Shown in pieces: positions 1-7,420 of a DNA stretch of 11,732 bases. The position numbers and the translations under genes are program-made. Position 1 is the first letter of the stretch. Each line of letters begins with the position of its first letter. Source of the DNA: CAHJXF01 sp964657795. GTDB lineage: Bacteria; Pseudomonadota; Gammaproteobacteria; Burkholderiales; Burkholderiaceae_D. Where the stretch lies: assembly GCA_964657795.1 (NCBI GenBank), contig CAZZWS010000127.1:1-11732 (forward strand), given 5' to 3'. The notes below the pieces were generated by a model, which searched no databases, had not been told where the DNA came from, and worked only from the letters and a program-made list of their open reading frames with translations.

Positions 1-648
1 ATCCGTGAACGAATGATATTCGATGAACATCTGGTCGACCTGATCGAGCCGGGTGCACGCGGCCAACGCCGCACATTCGGCACCCTCGATATCCATCTTA
101 AGAAAATCGACAGGGCCATCGATCAACTCGTCGAGCATGACAGCTGGGATCACCTGCACGCTGAGCGCCGACTCCAGGCCGTGCGCCCGGCCACCGTCGG
201 CACCCTCCGAATGAAAGCGCAGGCTTTCCGCGTTGTTTGAAACAGCCTTGTTGACGAGTGTCACATCGACCATTCCCGACGCGACCAGATTGTTCTGAAG
301 AATTTCGAAGATGGCCGGGTCGGCCTCAACAGCACTGATCCGGGCCTGCGGATAGAGATGCTTGAAGTACAACACGCTCACGCCGTAATTCGCACCACAG
401 TCGACGATACGGGGATCAGCCTTGGTCGTGTCAAAACGGTAGATTTCTTCCACGAAGATTTCGCGGTAGCTCGCCAGGAACGACGCCGCGTCCGCGACAA
501 TGAAGTCGTTGCCCAGCAACTGAACCTTCTTCTTGACGTACCGGGGTACCGACTCGATCTCCGGAAAGGGAGAGGGCTTCCGCCGGCTGACGACGTATCC
601 CATGCGTTCCAGCTTGGTTTGCACTCTTCGCTTCACATCCAGCATCAT
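1..648 (-). CDS. FkbM-family SAM-dependent methyltransferase (partial, C-terminus beyond left edge)
   Basis: The 216 visible codons read without a stop down to base 1, so the C-terminus is missing. Seen: a SAM-binding motif I with VDCGANYG at residues 82-89, an acidic strand end AVEADP at 106-111, and the FkbM signature DFLKMDIEGAE at 181-191. Known: FkbM-type enzymes are O-methyltransferases, many acting on sugars in glycans, polyketides or lipopolysaccharide. The N-terminal stretch of about 75 residues is basic with no signal peptide, so a cytoplasmic enzyme is likely. Two adjacent ATG codons occur (648 and 645); a GAGG lies 3 nt before the first and 6 nt before the second, so the second may be the real start. 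The gene diverges from the formaldehyde dehydrogenase gene across a 140-bp gap. Substrate unknown; a role in surface polysaccharide is inferred only from the nearby acyltransferases. Confidence 0.9.
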   Translation of the reverse strand, partial: MMLDVKRRVQTKLERMGYVVSRRKPSPFPEIESVPRYVKKKVQLLGNDFIVADAASFLASYREIFVEEIYRFDTTKADPRIVDCGANYGVSVLYFKHLYPQARISAVEADPAIFEILQNNLVASGMVDVTLVNKAVSNNAESLRFHSEGADGGRAHGLESALSVQVIPAVMLDELIDGPVDFLKMDIEGAECAALAACTRLDQVDQMFIEYHSFTD

Positions 649-788
649 GAGCCTCGTCCGTGAGCTTCCGGAAGAAGTCCACCGTACCACGCGTCCTGTT
701 TCTTGTGGCTCCAATCAGCAAGAAATACGGGCGACGGCTTCCTGGATTAAGGCGGCCAACCATTCACTTTCGCCAACCACCGAATCCA
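649..788. promoter_or_regulatory. Divergent intergenic region with inverted repeats
   Basis: This 140-bp gap separates two divergent gene starts and must hold both promoters. It carries a perfect 10-bp palindrome CTTCCGGAAG at 665-674 and a 7-bp inverted repeat TTTCTTG (699-705) / CAAGAAA (719-725) with a 13-nt spacer. No convincing -35/-10 pair or Shine-Dalgarno sequence for the plus-strand gene was found, so operator function is a guess. Confidence 0.35.
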
Positions 789-1901
789 ATGCCTCTGAAA
801 ACCAAAGCCGCCGTCGCGTGGGCCGCAGGCTCGCCCCTGACCATCGAAGACGTCGACCTGCAGGGTCCGCAAACCGGCGAGGTGCTGGTCGAAGTCAAGG
901 CCACCGGCATCTGTCACACCGACTGGTACACGCTGTCGGGGGCGGACCCCGAAGGCCTGTTCCCCGCGATTCTCGGCCATGAAGGCGCCGGCATCGTGAT
1001 GGAAGTCGGCCCCGGCGTGACGTCCTTGAAGCCCGGCGATCACGTCATCCCGCTCTACACGCCCGAGTGTCGGCAGTGCAAATTCTGCCTGTCGCGGAAG
1101 ACCAACCTCTGCCAGGCGATCCGCGGCACGCAAGGGCGCGGCCTGATGCCCGACGCCACGAGCCGCTTCTCAATCGACGGCAAGTCGATCCTGCACTACA
1201 TGGGCACGTCGACCTTCGCCAATCACATCGTCGTGCCCGAGATCGCTCTCGCGAAGATCCGCGAGGACGCGCCGTTCGACAAGGTCTGCTACATCGGCTG
1301 CGGCGTGACGACCGGCGTCGGGGCCGTGCTGTTCACCGCCAAGGTCGAGGCCGGCGCCAATGTCGTCGTCTTCGGATTGGGCGGCATCGGTCTCAACGTG
1401 ATCCAGGGCGCGAAGATGGTCGGCGCCGACAAGATCATCGGCGTCGACCTCAACCCCGCGCGCGAAGCGATGGCCCGGAAGTTCGGCATGACCCACTTCA
1501 TCGATCCGTCGAAGGTCGACAACGTCGTCGACGCCATCGTCCAGCTCACCGACGGCGGTGCAGACTACAGCTTCGAGTGCATCGGCAACACGAAGGTGAT
1601 GCGACAGGCGCTGGAGTGCTGCCACAAGGGATGGGGGCAGTCGATCGTGATCGGCGTGGCCGAGGCCGGCGCCGAGATCTCGACGCGGCCGTTCCAGCTC
1701 GTGACCGGCCGCGTCTGGAAGGGCTCGGCGTTCGGTGGTGCGCGCGGCCGTACCGACGTGCCGAAGATCGTGGACTGGTACATGGAAGGCCGGCTCAACA
1801 TCGACGACCTGATCACGCACACGTTGAAGCTGGAAGACATCAACGAGGGGTTCGAGTTGATGAAGCGAGGAGAGTCGATCCGGTCGGTGGTGGTTTACTG
1901 A
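789..1901 (+). CDS. adhC/frmA: S-(hydroxymethyl)glutathione dehydrogenase / class III alcohol dehydrogenase
   Basis: Zinc-dependent medium-chain dehydrogenase, 370 aa, the usual family length. It oxidises S-hydroxymethylglutathione, formed spontaneously from formaldehyde and glutathione, to S-formylglutathione with NAD+ in the cytoplasm; family members can also act as S-nitrosoglutathione reductases. Seen: catalytic zinc ligands C42 (CHTDW), H64-E65 (GHEGAG) and C171 (GCGVTTG); structural zinc cysteines C94, C97, C100, C108; the class III hallmark around 111-127 (IRGTQGRG, MPDATSRF), including the arginine R112 that binds the glutathione carboxylate; the Rossmann motif GLGGIG at 196-201 with D220 for NAD. 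The frame stays open upstream to 660, but homology begins at MPLKTKAAV, so 789 was chosen although no clear Shine-Dalgarno precedes it. Its usual partner, S-formylglutathione hydrolase, is 1.4 kb downstream with an inverted acyltransferase gene between. Confidence 0.96.
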   Translation: MPLKTKAAVAWAAGSPLTIEDVDLQGPQTGEVLVEVKATGICHTDWYTLSGADPEGLFPAILGHEGAGIVMEVGPGVTSLKPGDHVIPLYTPECRQCKFCLSRKTNLCQAIRGTQGRGLMPDATSRFSIDGKSILHYMGTSTFANHIVVPEIALAKIREDAPFDKVCYIGCGVTTGVGAVLFTAKVEAGANVVVFGLGGIGLNVIQGAKMVGADKIIGVDLNPAREAMARKFGMTHFIDPSKVDNVVDAIVQLTDGGADYSFECIGNTKVMRQALECCHKGWGQSIVIGVAEAGAEISTRPFQLVTGRVWKGSAFGGARGRTDVPKIVDWYMEGRLNIDDLITHTLKLEDINEGFELMKRGESIRSVVVY

Positions 1902-2001
1902 CCGGGGATCGACACGCGGTACGCTTGTCATTCCCAACGCGTTCTAGACATACCTGAGCTTCGGCATGACTTTTAAGCGCTGGTCGGCGCGTCCGTTGAG
2001 C

Positions 2002-2020
2002 AGCCAACCGCGGCTTGGCT
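2002..2020. terminator. Stem-loop between convergent genes
   Basis: AGCCAA (2002-2007) pairs with TTGGCT (2015-2020) around a 7-nt loop, 100 nt after the dehydrogenase stop. It lies between two convergent genes and could help end transcription of the plus-strand gene, but there is no T-run after it, so it is not a canonical intrinsic terminator. Confidence 0.35.
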
Positions 2021-2031
2021 TCTCATACCGC

Positions 2032-2048
2032 GCCCGACGCTGTCGGGC
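2032..2048. terminator. Strong GC-rich hairpin between convergent genes
   Basis: GCCCGAC (2032-2038) and GTCGGGC (2042-2048) form a perfect 7-bp stem with a 3-nt loop, 11 nt beyond the stop codon of the minus-strand acyltransferase. Position and strength suit a bidirectional terminator for the converging genes; the absence of a T-tract on either strand leaves this uncertain. Confidence 0.5.
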
Positions 2049-2059
2049 CGCACTATCGC

Positions 2060-3169
2060 TTACGACCGGCGAGAAATGAGCTTGCCGAGAAATGCGCGGG
2101 CGGGCCGATCGTAATAAAAACTCAGAGCAAAGGCGACACCTAGCGACACGGCGATGAAAGCAATCGTTGCGAGCAAACCCTTGGAATTGATCCCGAAGCT
2201 GAACGTTACGTCCAGGACCATTAGAAGGATCGGAATGTGCACGAGATAAAGGGCGTAAGAGATCTCCCCGATCAACTTTCCAACCTGCGGCATCCGTTCA
2301 CGAGCTGAGGCACCCAAGTAGATCAACACTGGATAGAAGATCACGATGCAAAGCAATTCATAGGTCGGCGCATACCAGCCATGAAGTCGCGGCCAAAAGC
2401 TAGCGGCGACCAACATCAAGATCACAAAACTAGGGATTGACGGGGGCTTGCGCAGCAAGAAGATTCGATGAAGGGCCACTCCCACGTAAAAGGCATAAAT
2501 GACCCGTGGGAAACCAATAGGGAAAGTTTTCCACAAAGACCCGCCATCGATGGTTCCTGCCGTCCCTATTACCCCGAACAACACCAGTAAACTCAAACCA
2601 ATAATCCATCCGAGAAGCTGGTTTGTGAGTTTCTTCCAAATTAATCCGTAACTGACATTGGCGACAAAGATCTCAAAAAATAGTGACCAAGCGGGAGATA
2701 CGAGTGGAAAGGGATCGGGCTGAACCGGATAAGTCGGCGATGGCAACATGAAGATATTGGTCGCAAACGTGACCAAGAACCGACCACGCGATCCTTGACC
2801 ATTCAATGCGTACCAGATGAAAGGAAGAGACCCAAACAACACGCAAATGAAGAAAATCGGATAGAGGCGTACGATTCGGGCCCGCATGAACTGCCAAAAA
2901 GTCATTCCCGCGATAAAACGTTGATCGTAGCTATAACTGATTACAAAGCCACTCAGTATAAAGAACAAATCTACCGCGAGATATTCAAAGGAAGCATTGC
3001 AACTTGGAAGACCACAAGTCTGGGTCGATAATGGCCATGCGTGATAAATAACCACGGACAGGGCACCGACGCCGCGCAGTCCGTCGAGCGGTCCGAACCG
3101 GCCGTGTTTTGCTGCGGCTACCACACCAAGTGACCCAGGACTGCGTGCTTGCTTGCTGCTAAACATCAT
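2060..3169 (-). CDS. Acyltransferase-3 family integral membrane acyltransferase (low G+C)
   Basis: 369-aa polytopic membrane protein of the acyltransferase-3 (OafA/NodX/WecH-like) family, which transfers acyl groups, often acetyl, to sugars of lipopolysaccharide, exopolysaccharide or similar substrates. Seen: the N-terminal family motif LDGLRGVGALSVVIYH with D29, R32 and H43; the second block VDLFFILSGFVISY at 66-79; basic residues R96, R98, R101 before YP at 103-104; then many hydrophobic segments to a C-terminal basic tail. Start chosen at the paired ATG (3169/3166) because the family motif begins about 28 residues later; the frame remains open far upstream, but that part lies antisense to the hydrolase gene and looks non-coding. 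A weak CGGAA precedes the start. G+C is about 48% in a sampled stretch against about 67% in the dehydrogenase gene, suggesting separate acquisition. It runs opposite to both neighbours. Substrate unknown. Confidence 0.9.
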   Translation of the reverse strand: MMFSSKQARSPGSLGVVAAAKHGRFGPLDGLRGVGALSVVIYHAWPLSTQTCGLPSCNASFEYLAVDLFFILSGFVISYSYDQRFIAGMTFWQFMRARIVRLYPIFFICVLFGSLPFIWYALNGQGSRGRFLVTFATNIFMLPSPTYPVQPDPFPLVSPAWSLFFEIFVANVSYGLIWKKLTNQLLGWIIGLSLLVLFGVIGTAGTIDGGSLWKTFPIGFPRVIYAFYVGVALHRIFLLRKPPSIPSFVILMLVAASFWPRLHGWYAPTYELLCIVIFYPVLIYLGASARERMPQVGKLIGEISYALYLVHIPILLMVLDVTFSFGINSKGLLATIAFIAVSLGVAFALSFYYDRPARAFLGKLISRRS

Positions 3170-3280
3170 CGGATTCCGATAAGATTTCTTGTTAGTGATC
3201 AGCGCGGGCGATGAGATCGATGCGGTGTATATATCATCGCAGTGATCGATCAGCCGAGAAACATAATATTCGTCGAAGTC
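3170..3280. promoter_or_regulatory. AT-rich divergent promoter region with palindromes
   Basis: The 111-bp gap between the divergent acyltransferase and hydrolase starts is AT-richer than surrounding genes. It holds a 7-bp inverted repeat GCGATGA (3208-3214) / TCATCGC (3234-3240) flanking a TATATA, and a perfect 10-bp palindrome TGATCGATCA at 3243-3252. CATAAT at 3262-3267 resembles a -10 box for the plus-strand gene; no good -35 was found. Operator or promoter roles are inferred. Confidence 0.35.
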
Positions 3281-4123
3281 ATGTCCATCGAGATTCTGAA
3301 CAACCACGCGTGCTTCGGAGGCACGCAACGCTTCCATCGGCACCTGTCGATTGCCGTCGGCTCGCCGATGCGCTTCGGCGTCTTCCGTCCCGCCGGCCTG
3401 ACCGGCCCCGCCCCCGCCCTGATTTTCCTCGCCGGCCTGACCTGCAACGATGAGACCTTCGCCATCAAGGCCGGCGCCCAGCGGTACGCGACCGAGCACG
3501 GCCTCGTCCTCGTCACTCCCGAAACCAGTCCACGTCAGACCGGTATCGCCGGTGCCACGACTGAGTGGGACTTCGGCGAGGGAGCGGGCTTCTATCTCGA
3601 TGCCACCGAAGCGCCGTGGGCCGAGCGCTTTCGCATGGAGACCTACGTCACGCGCGAGTTGATCGACCTGCTCGTGGACGAATGCGAAGTCGATCGCACG
3701 CGTATCTCGGTCTTCGGCCACTCGATGGGTGGCCACGGCGCGCTGACGCTAGCGCTGCGACATCCCGGACTGTTCCGCTCGGTCTCCGCGTTCGCGCCGA
3801 TCGCCGCGCCGACGAAGTGCCCCTGGGGGGAGAAGGCCTTCTCCCGCTATCTCGGCGCGGACCGCGATGCCTGGAAAGCGCACGATGCAAGCCTGTTGAT
3901 GTCGACACTCGAGAGACCGTACCCGCAAGGCATCCTCATCGACCAGGGTCTCGCCGACCAGTTCCTGCCGGATCAGCTGTACCCCGAGGCTTTCGAAGCC
4001 GCGTGCATCGCGGCCGATCAACCGCTGACCTTGCGCCGGCATGACGGCTACGATCACGGGTACTATTTCATCTCGACCTTCGTCGCTGATCACATCGCAT
4101 TCCACGCAGGAGCGTTGCGCTGA
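3281..4123 (+). CDS. fghA/frmB: S-formylglutathione hydrolase
   Basis: Cytoplasmic alpha/beta-hydrolase (esterase D family), 280 aa, the normal length. It hydrolyses S-formylglutathione to formate and glutathione, the second step of glutathione-dependent formaldehyde detoxification after the dehydrogenase at 789-1901. Seen: FLAGLTCNDETF at 49-60 (oxyanion-side loop with the family's conserved LTC); the nucleophile elbow GHSMGGHGA at 146-154 with S148; DQGLADQFL at 221-229 with D226 as the likely catalytic acid; GYDHGYYF at 256-263 with H259. All three triad residues are present, so the enzyme should be active. An in-frame earlier codon exists at 3242, but homology begins at MSIEIL, giving start 3281; only a weak GAAG precedes it. 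It is cut off from its usual partner by an inverted low-G+C gene, so it probably has its own promoter. Confidence 0.96.
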   Translation: MSIEILNNHACFGGTQRFHRHLSIAVGSPMRFGVFRPAGLTGPAPALIFLAGLTCNDETFAIKAGAQRYATEHGLVLVTPETSPRQTGIAGATTEWDFGEGAGFYLDATEAPWAERFRMETYVTRELIDLLVDECEVDRTRISVFGHSMGGHGALTLALRHPGLFRSVSAFAPIAAPTKCPWGEKAFSRYLGADRDAWKAHDASLLMSTLERPYPQGILIDQGLADQFLPDQLYPEAFEAACIAADQPLTLRRHDGYDHGYYFISTFVADHIAFHAGALR

Positions 4124-4459
4124 AGGGCGCACGGGTGCTCGAAAGCGGCGGTCGAACAAGGTATCTCACGAGCTTCCTCCCGTCGTCGCGTGCCAGCATA
4201 CAGGCCGTCGATGAACGGGATGCGACCTGCCACGAACCGTGTATTCGCGACCGTGAGGTTCCGACAACTTCGCGAGACCACCACATGTCCATCTTGGCGT
4301 CGGTTCGGTTGCGAGCGTCCCGTCGCTCAGGTTTCCCCCGTACTCCCACCCATTCGACAGCGGCAGGGGCGAACCAGCGGAGCGCCGTGACTTCATGAGC
4401 AGGGGCGACCGTATCGGCTTCGTCGACCCCAACGTGTTCTCGGTCGTTTTCGTTCCTTG
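4124..4459. other. 336-bp intergenic region with no recognisable gene
   Basis: Several short open frames occur on both strands but none matches a family I know, has a good ribosome site or keeps convincing coding bias. The best is a minus-strand frame at 4090-4284 (64 codons) with a protein-like stretch near NLTVANTRFVAGRIPFIDGL, which overlaps the end of the hydrolase gene; it may be a decayed gene piece. TTCGCGA occurs twice (4244-4250 and 4269-4275). The promoter for the following acyltransferase is probably here but was not identified. Confidence 0.4.
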
Positions 4460-5677
4460 ATGAACACCTTCGGCGTCGTATCGGTCGTCTCCGCTCTGCT
4501 TTGCGTGACGCTTGCTGGCATGACGGCACGCATCCTCATGCGTTTTTACGGCGCACCGAGCGAGAACGGACGGTTCGCGTCGATCGATGGCTTGCGCGGA
4601 GTCCTGGCGTTTTCCGTCTTTCTACATCATGCGTCGATCTGGTATTTCTATCTTCGAACGAACGCCTGGGCGCTTCCACCATCGCGGCTGTTCGTCCATC
4701 TCGGGCAGACCAGCGTCGAGCTCTTTTTCATGATCACGGCGCTGTTGTTCATTCGCAAAATCAGTGGCGTCTCGTTGGGAGGGCGTGGCTGGCTTACCCT
4801 GTTCGTGCATCGGCTGTTCCGGCTCGGCCCCCTCTATCTAGTGGCGATGACCGTGTTGTTCGTGCTCGTGGCTTGGGCCTCCCATTGGAAAGCCAACGAG
4901 CCGCTGGTCCAGATCTTCGTCGAAATGTTGCGCTGGACCGTCTTCACGATCGGCGGCAACGTCGACATCAACAAGGTGCAGGCGACATCCGTTGCGATCG
5001 CCTATGTGCCGTGGTCGTTGCATTACGAAGTGGTGTTCTACCTCGCACTTCCGTTGCTGGCGCTGGCCATTGGCCGGAAGGTCCCGATCGCATTGTCGTT
5101 GGCATGCGTCTGCATGCTGGCGCTGGTATCGATCAAGCTTCCCGAAGCGGGACGATACTTCTACGGATTCGCTGGCGGAGCCGTTGCCGCGTACGCAGTG
5201 CAGTTTCCCGTACTGCAACGATTCGCCCGGTCACGGGCAGGGTCGCTGGCCGTCGTCGCGTTCGTACTCGCCGTGATCGTTTTGTTTGACACCGCCTATC
5301 AGCCGGGGGCCATGATCTTGCTGACCATCGCTTTGACGATCGTCGCGTGTGGTGCGGATCTGTTCGGCATCCTGACGCGTCCGACCGCTTTCTTCGTGGG
5401 GGAGGCGGCTTACAGCCTCTATCTGCTGCATCCTCTTTTCTTGTTCGTCACGTTCAAGATCGTCATGGCGCGATCGACCGACGTGAGGTCGTCTCCGCTC
5501 CTGTTCTGGAGCGTCATACTGATTCTGACGCCGCTACTCGTGTCTGCTTGCGTCATGACTTTCCGATGCATCGAGCGACCTGGCATCGCGGCCGGTCGGC
5601 GCGTCGATCGATGGATCACCCGGCTGAATGATCGTCGTCGAGACGACGCCACCGGATCCTTGCGAGTGGTCCCTTGA
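4460..5677 (+). CDS. Acyltransferase-3 family integral membrane acyltransferase (second copy, divergent)
   Basis: 405-aa membrane protein of the same superfamily as the gene at 2060-3169 but clearly not a recent duplicate. Seen: an extra hydrophobic N-terminal segment at about 4-20; the family motif IDGLRGVLAFSVFLHH at 42-57, with D43, R46 and H57 spaced as in the other copy; the second block VELFFMITALLFIRK at 86-100; HRLFRLGPLYLV at 117-128; then multiple membrane segments and a basic C-terminus. Likely role: O-acylation of an envelope or exported polysaccharide at the inner membrane; substrate unknown. TTG (4457) and ATG (4460) are adjacent; ATG was preferred, and no Shine-Dalgarno is visible. 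One sampled stretch has about 52% G+C, lower than the metabolic genes. The GMC gene follows on the same strand after 63 bp, so co-transcription is possible. Confidence 0.9.
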   Translation: MNTFGVVSVVSALLCVTLAGMTARILMRFYGAPSENGRFASIDGLRGVLAFSVFLHHASIWYFYLRTNAWALPPSRLFVHLGQTSVELFFMITALLFIRKISGVSLGGRGWLTLFVHRLFRLGPLYLVAMTVLFVLVAWASHWKANEPLVQIFVEMLRWTVFTIGGNVDINKVQATSVAIAYVPWSLHYEVVFYLALPLLALAIGRKVPIALSLACVCMLALVSIKLPEAGRYFYGFAGGAVAAYAVQFPVLQRFARSRAGSLAVVAFVLAVIVLFDTAYQPGAMILLTIALTIVACGADLFGILTRPTAFFVGEAAYSLYLLHPLFLFVTFKIVMARSTDVRSSPLLFWSVILILTPLLVSACVMTFRCIERPGIAAGRRVDRWITRLNDRRRDDATGSLRVVP

Positions 5678-5740
5678 AAGCTCGTGACGCTGCTTTGGGT
5701 CGGGCGGTGCCAACGCGATCAATGGAACCTCGTCGCTAAT

Positions 5741-7420
5741 ATGATCACCCACACCTTCGACTACATCATCGTCGGCGCCGGCACCGCCGGCTGCGTCCTG
5801 GCCAACCGCCTTTCCGCTGACCCGCGCGTCTCGGTCCTCGTCGTCGAGGCCGGCGGCATGGACGACTACGCGTGGATCCACATCCCGGTCGGCTACCTCT
5901 ACTGCATCGACAACCCGCGCACCGACTGGCGCTTTCGCACCGAGGCGGAGGCCGGGCTCAACGGCCGCGCCCTGCTCTACCCGCGCGGCAAGGTCCTCGG
6001 CGGCTCGTCGTCGATCAACGGCATGATCTACATGCGCGGGCAGAAGCACGACTACGACGACTGGGCCTCGGCCGGCAATCCGGGCTGGAGCTGGGACGAC
6101 GTGCTGCCGTTCTTCAGGAAGAGCGAGAGTCACTGGGCGCTCGACGAGAAGGCGCTTCGTCGCACGCCGACGGAAGACGACGCGGCGGTGGACGAACGTC
6201 GTCGCTTCCACGGCCACGACGGCGAGTGGCGCGTCGAACAGCAGCGGCTGCACTGGGACGTCCTCGACTCGTTCCGCGACGCGGCCGCAGAGGCCGGCAT
6301 TCCCCGCACCGACGACTTCAATCGCGGCGACAACTTCGGTTGCGGCTACTTCGAAGTCAACCAGAGGCGCGGCATTCGCTGGAACGCGTCCAAGGCCTTC
6401 CTGCATCCGATCATCAAGGGTCCGCGCGAGCGCGACAACGTCGTGCTGGTCACCGAGGCACTGGACACGGCACTCACGTTCGACGGCACGACCTGCACCG
6501 GAGTCACGTTCAAACAACGCGACGTGGCGTTCGCGGTACTGGCCCGCGCCGAGACCATCCTGTGCGCCGGCTCGATCGGCTCGCCCGCGCTGCTGCAACG
6601 CGCGGGCATCGGCGCACCCGGCCCGTTGCAGGCCGCGGGCATCGGCATCCGTCATGCGTTGCCGGGTGTCGGCGGCAACCTGCAGGATCACCTGCAACTG
6701 CGGATGGCCTACAAGCTGACCAACGCGCGCACGCTCAACACCATCGCCGGCAAGTGGCACGGCAAGGCGTGGATGGCGATGCAGTACATGACGACGCAGA
6801 AAGGGCCGATGTCGATGGCGCCGAGTCAGCTCGGGGCGTTCGCGAAGAGCTCGCCCGATCAGCCGTACGCCAACCTGCAGTACCACGTGCAGCCGTTGTC
6901 GCTCGACAAGTTCGGCTCGCCGCTGCACACGTTCCCGGCGTTCACGGCGTCGGTGTGCAACCTGCAGCCGGCGTCGCGCGGCACGGTGCAGGTGGTGTCG
7001 CCGGACCCATCGCTCGCGCCGAAAATTTCACCCAACTACCTGTCCGCAGCGGTCGATCGCCAGGTCGCCGCGGACTCGATGCGTCTCACGCGCGCTATCG
7101 TGTCGCAGCCGGCGATGAAACGTTATGCGCCGGCCGAGTTCCTGCCCGGTCCGCAGTACGAGACCGACGAGCAACTGGCCATCGCCGCGGGCGATGTCGG
7201 CACCACGATCTTCCATCCGGTGGGCACCTGCAAGATGGGTCCGGCCAGCGATGCGCTGGCCGTCGTCGATGCCGAACTGCGCGTCCACGGCATCGCGAAG
7301 CTGCGCGTCGTGGACTCGGCGATCATGCCGCGCATCACGTCGGGCAACACCTGCTCGCCGACGATCATGATCGCCGAGAAGGCGGCGGCGATGATCGCGG
7401 CGTCGTATCGGATCGCTTAG
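5741..7420 (+). CDS. GMC-family FAD-dependent oxidoreductase (choline/alcohol dehydrogenase-like)
   Basis: 559-aa flavoenzyme of the glucose-methanol-choline family, which oxidises alcohols to aldehydes or ketones using bound FAD. Seen: FAD-binding VGAGTAG at 11-17 with E36 ending the second strand; the GMC loop GKVLGGSSSINGMIYMRG at 83-100; the second GMC signature at about 276-290 (AGSIGSPALLQRAGI); DTEVGGNLQDH-type FAD contact as GVGGNLQDH at 309-317; the active-site H492 in HPVGTCKMG and N536 in SGNTCSPT, spaced 44 residues as in choline oxidase. No signal peptide, so cytoplasmic or membrane-associated. The substrate cannot be read from sequence: choline-, aliphatic-alcohol- and polyethylene-glycol-type dehydrogenases share these motifs. 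Start 5741 was chosen because homology begins immediately; an in-frame GTG at 5684 would add non-conserved residues. Oddities: an arginine/glutamate-rich insertion at about 132-157 and cysteine at 538 where asparagine is usual. Confidence 0.93.
   Translation: MITHTFDYIIVGAGTAGCVLANRLSADPRVSVLVVEAGGMDDYAWIHIPVGYLYCIDNPRTDWRFRTEAEAGLNGRALLYPRGKVLGGSSSINGMIYMRGQKHDYDDWASAGNPGWSWDDVLPFFRKSESHWALDEKALRRTPTEDDAAVDERRRFHGHDGEWRVEQQRLHWDVLDSFRDAAAEAGIPRTDDFNRGDNFGCGYFEVNQRRGIRWNASKAFLHPIIKGPRERDNVVLVTEALDTALTFDGTTCTGVTFKQRDVAFAVLARAETILCAGSIGSPALLQRAGIGAPGPLQAAGIGIRHALPGVGGNLQDHLQLRMAYKLTNARTLNTIAGKWHGKAWMAMQYMTTQKGPMSMAPSQLGAFAKSSPDQPYANLQYHVQPLSLDKFGSPLHTFPAFTASVCNLQPASRGTVQVVSPDPSLAPKISPNYLSAAVDRQVAADSMRLTRAIVSQPAMKRYAPAEFLPGPQYETDEQLAIAAGDVGTTIFHPVGTCKMGPASDALAVVDAELRVHGIAKLRVVDSAIMPRITSGNTCSPTIMIAEKAAAMIAASYRIA

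Noticed and set aside
699..725. TTTCTTG inverted repeat before the dehydrogenase, with another TTTCTTG at 3185-3191 near the hydrolase
   Set aside because: A shared 7-mer is expected by chance in nearly 12 kb, so I do not claim a common regulator.
1067..1957. Long plus-strand frame within the dehydrogenase gene and its antisense frame at 1170-1937
   Set aside because: Both shadow the conserved dehydrogenase and lack recognisable protein features.
3170..3736. N-terminal extension of the minus-strand acyltransferase to 558 codons
   Set aside because: The extension is antisense to the S-formylglutathione hydrolase and has antisense-type composition; the family motif begins just after the ATG at 3169.
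5534..6928. 464-codon open frame antisense to the GMC oxidoreductase
   Set aside because: It lies wholly opposite a strongly conserved gene, is rich in Arg, Val, Asp and His as expected for the antisense of G+C-rich codons, and shows no family motif.
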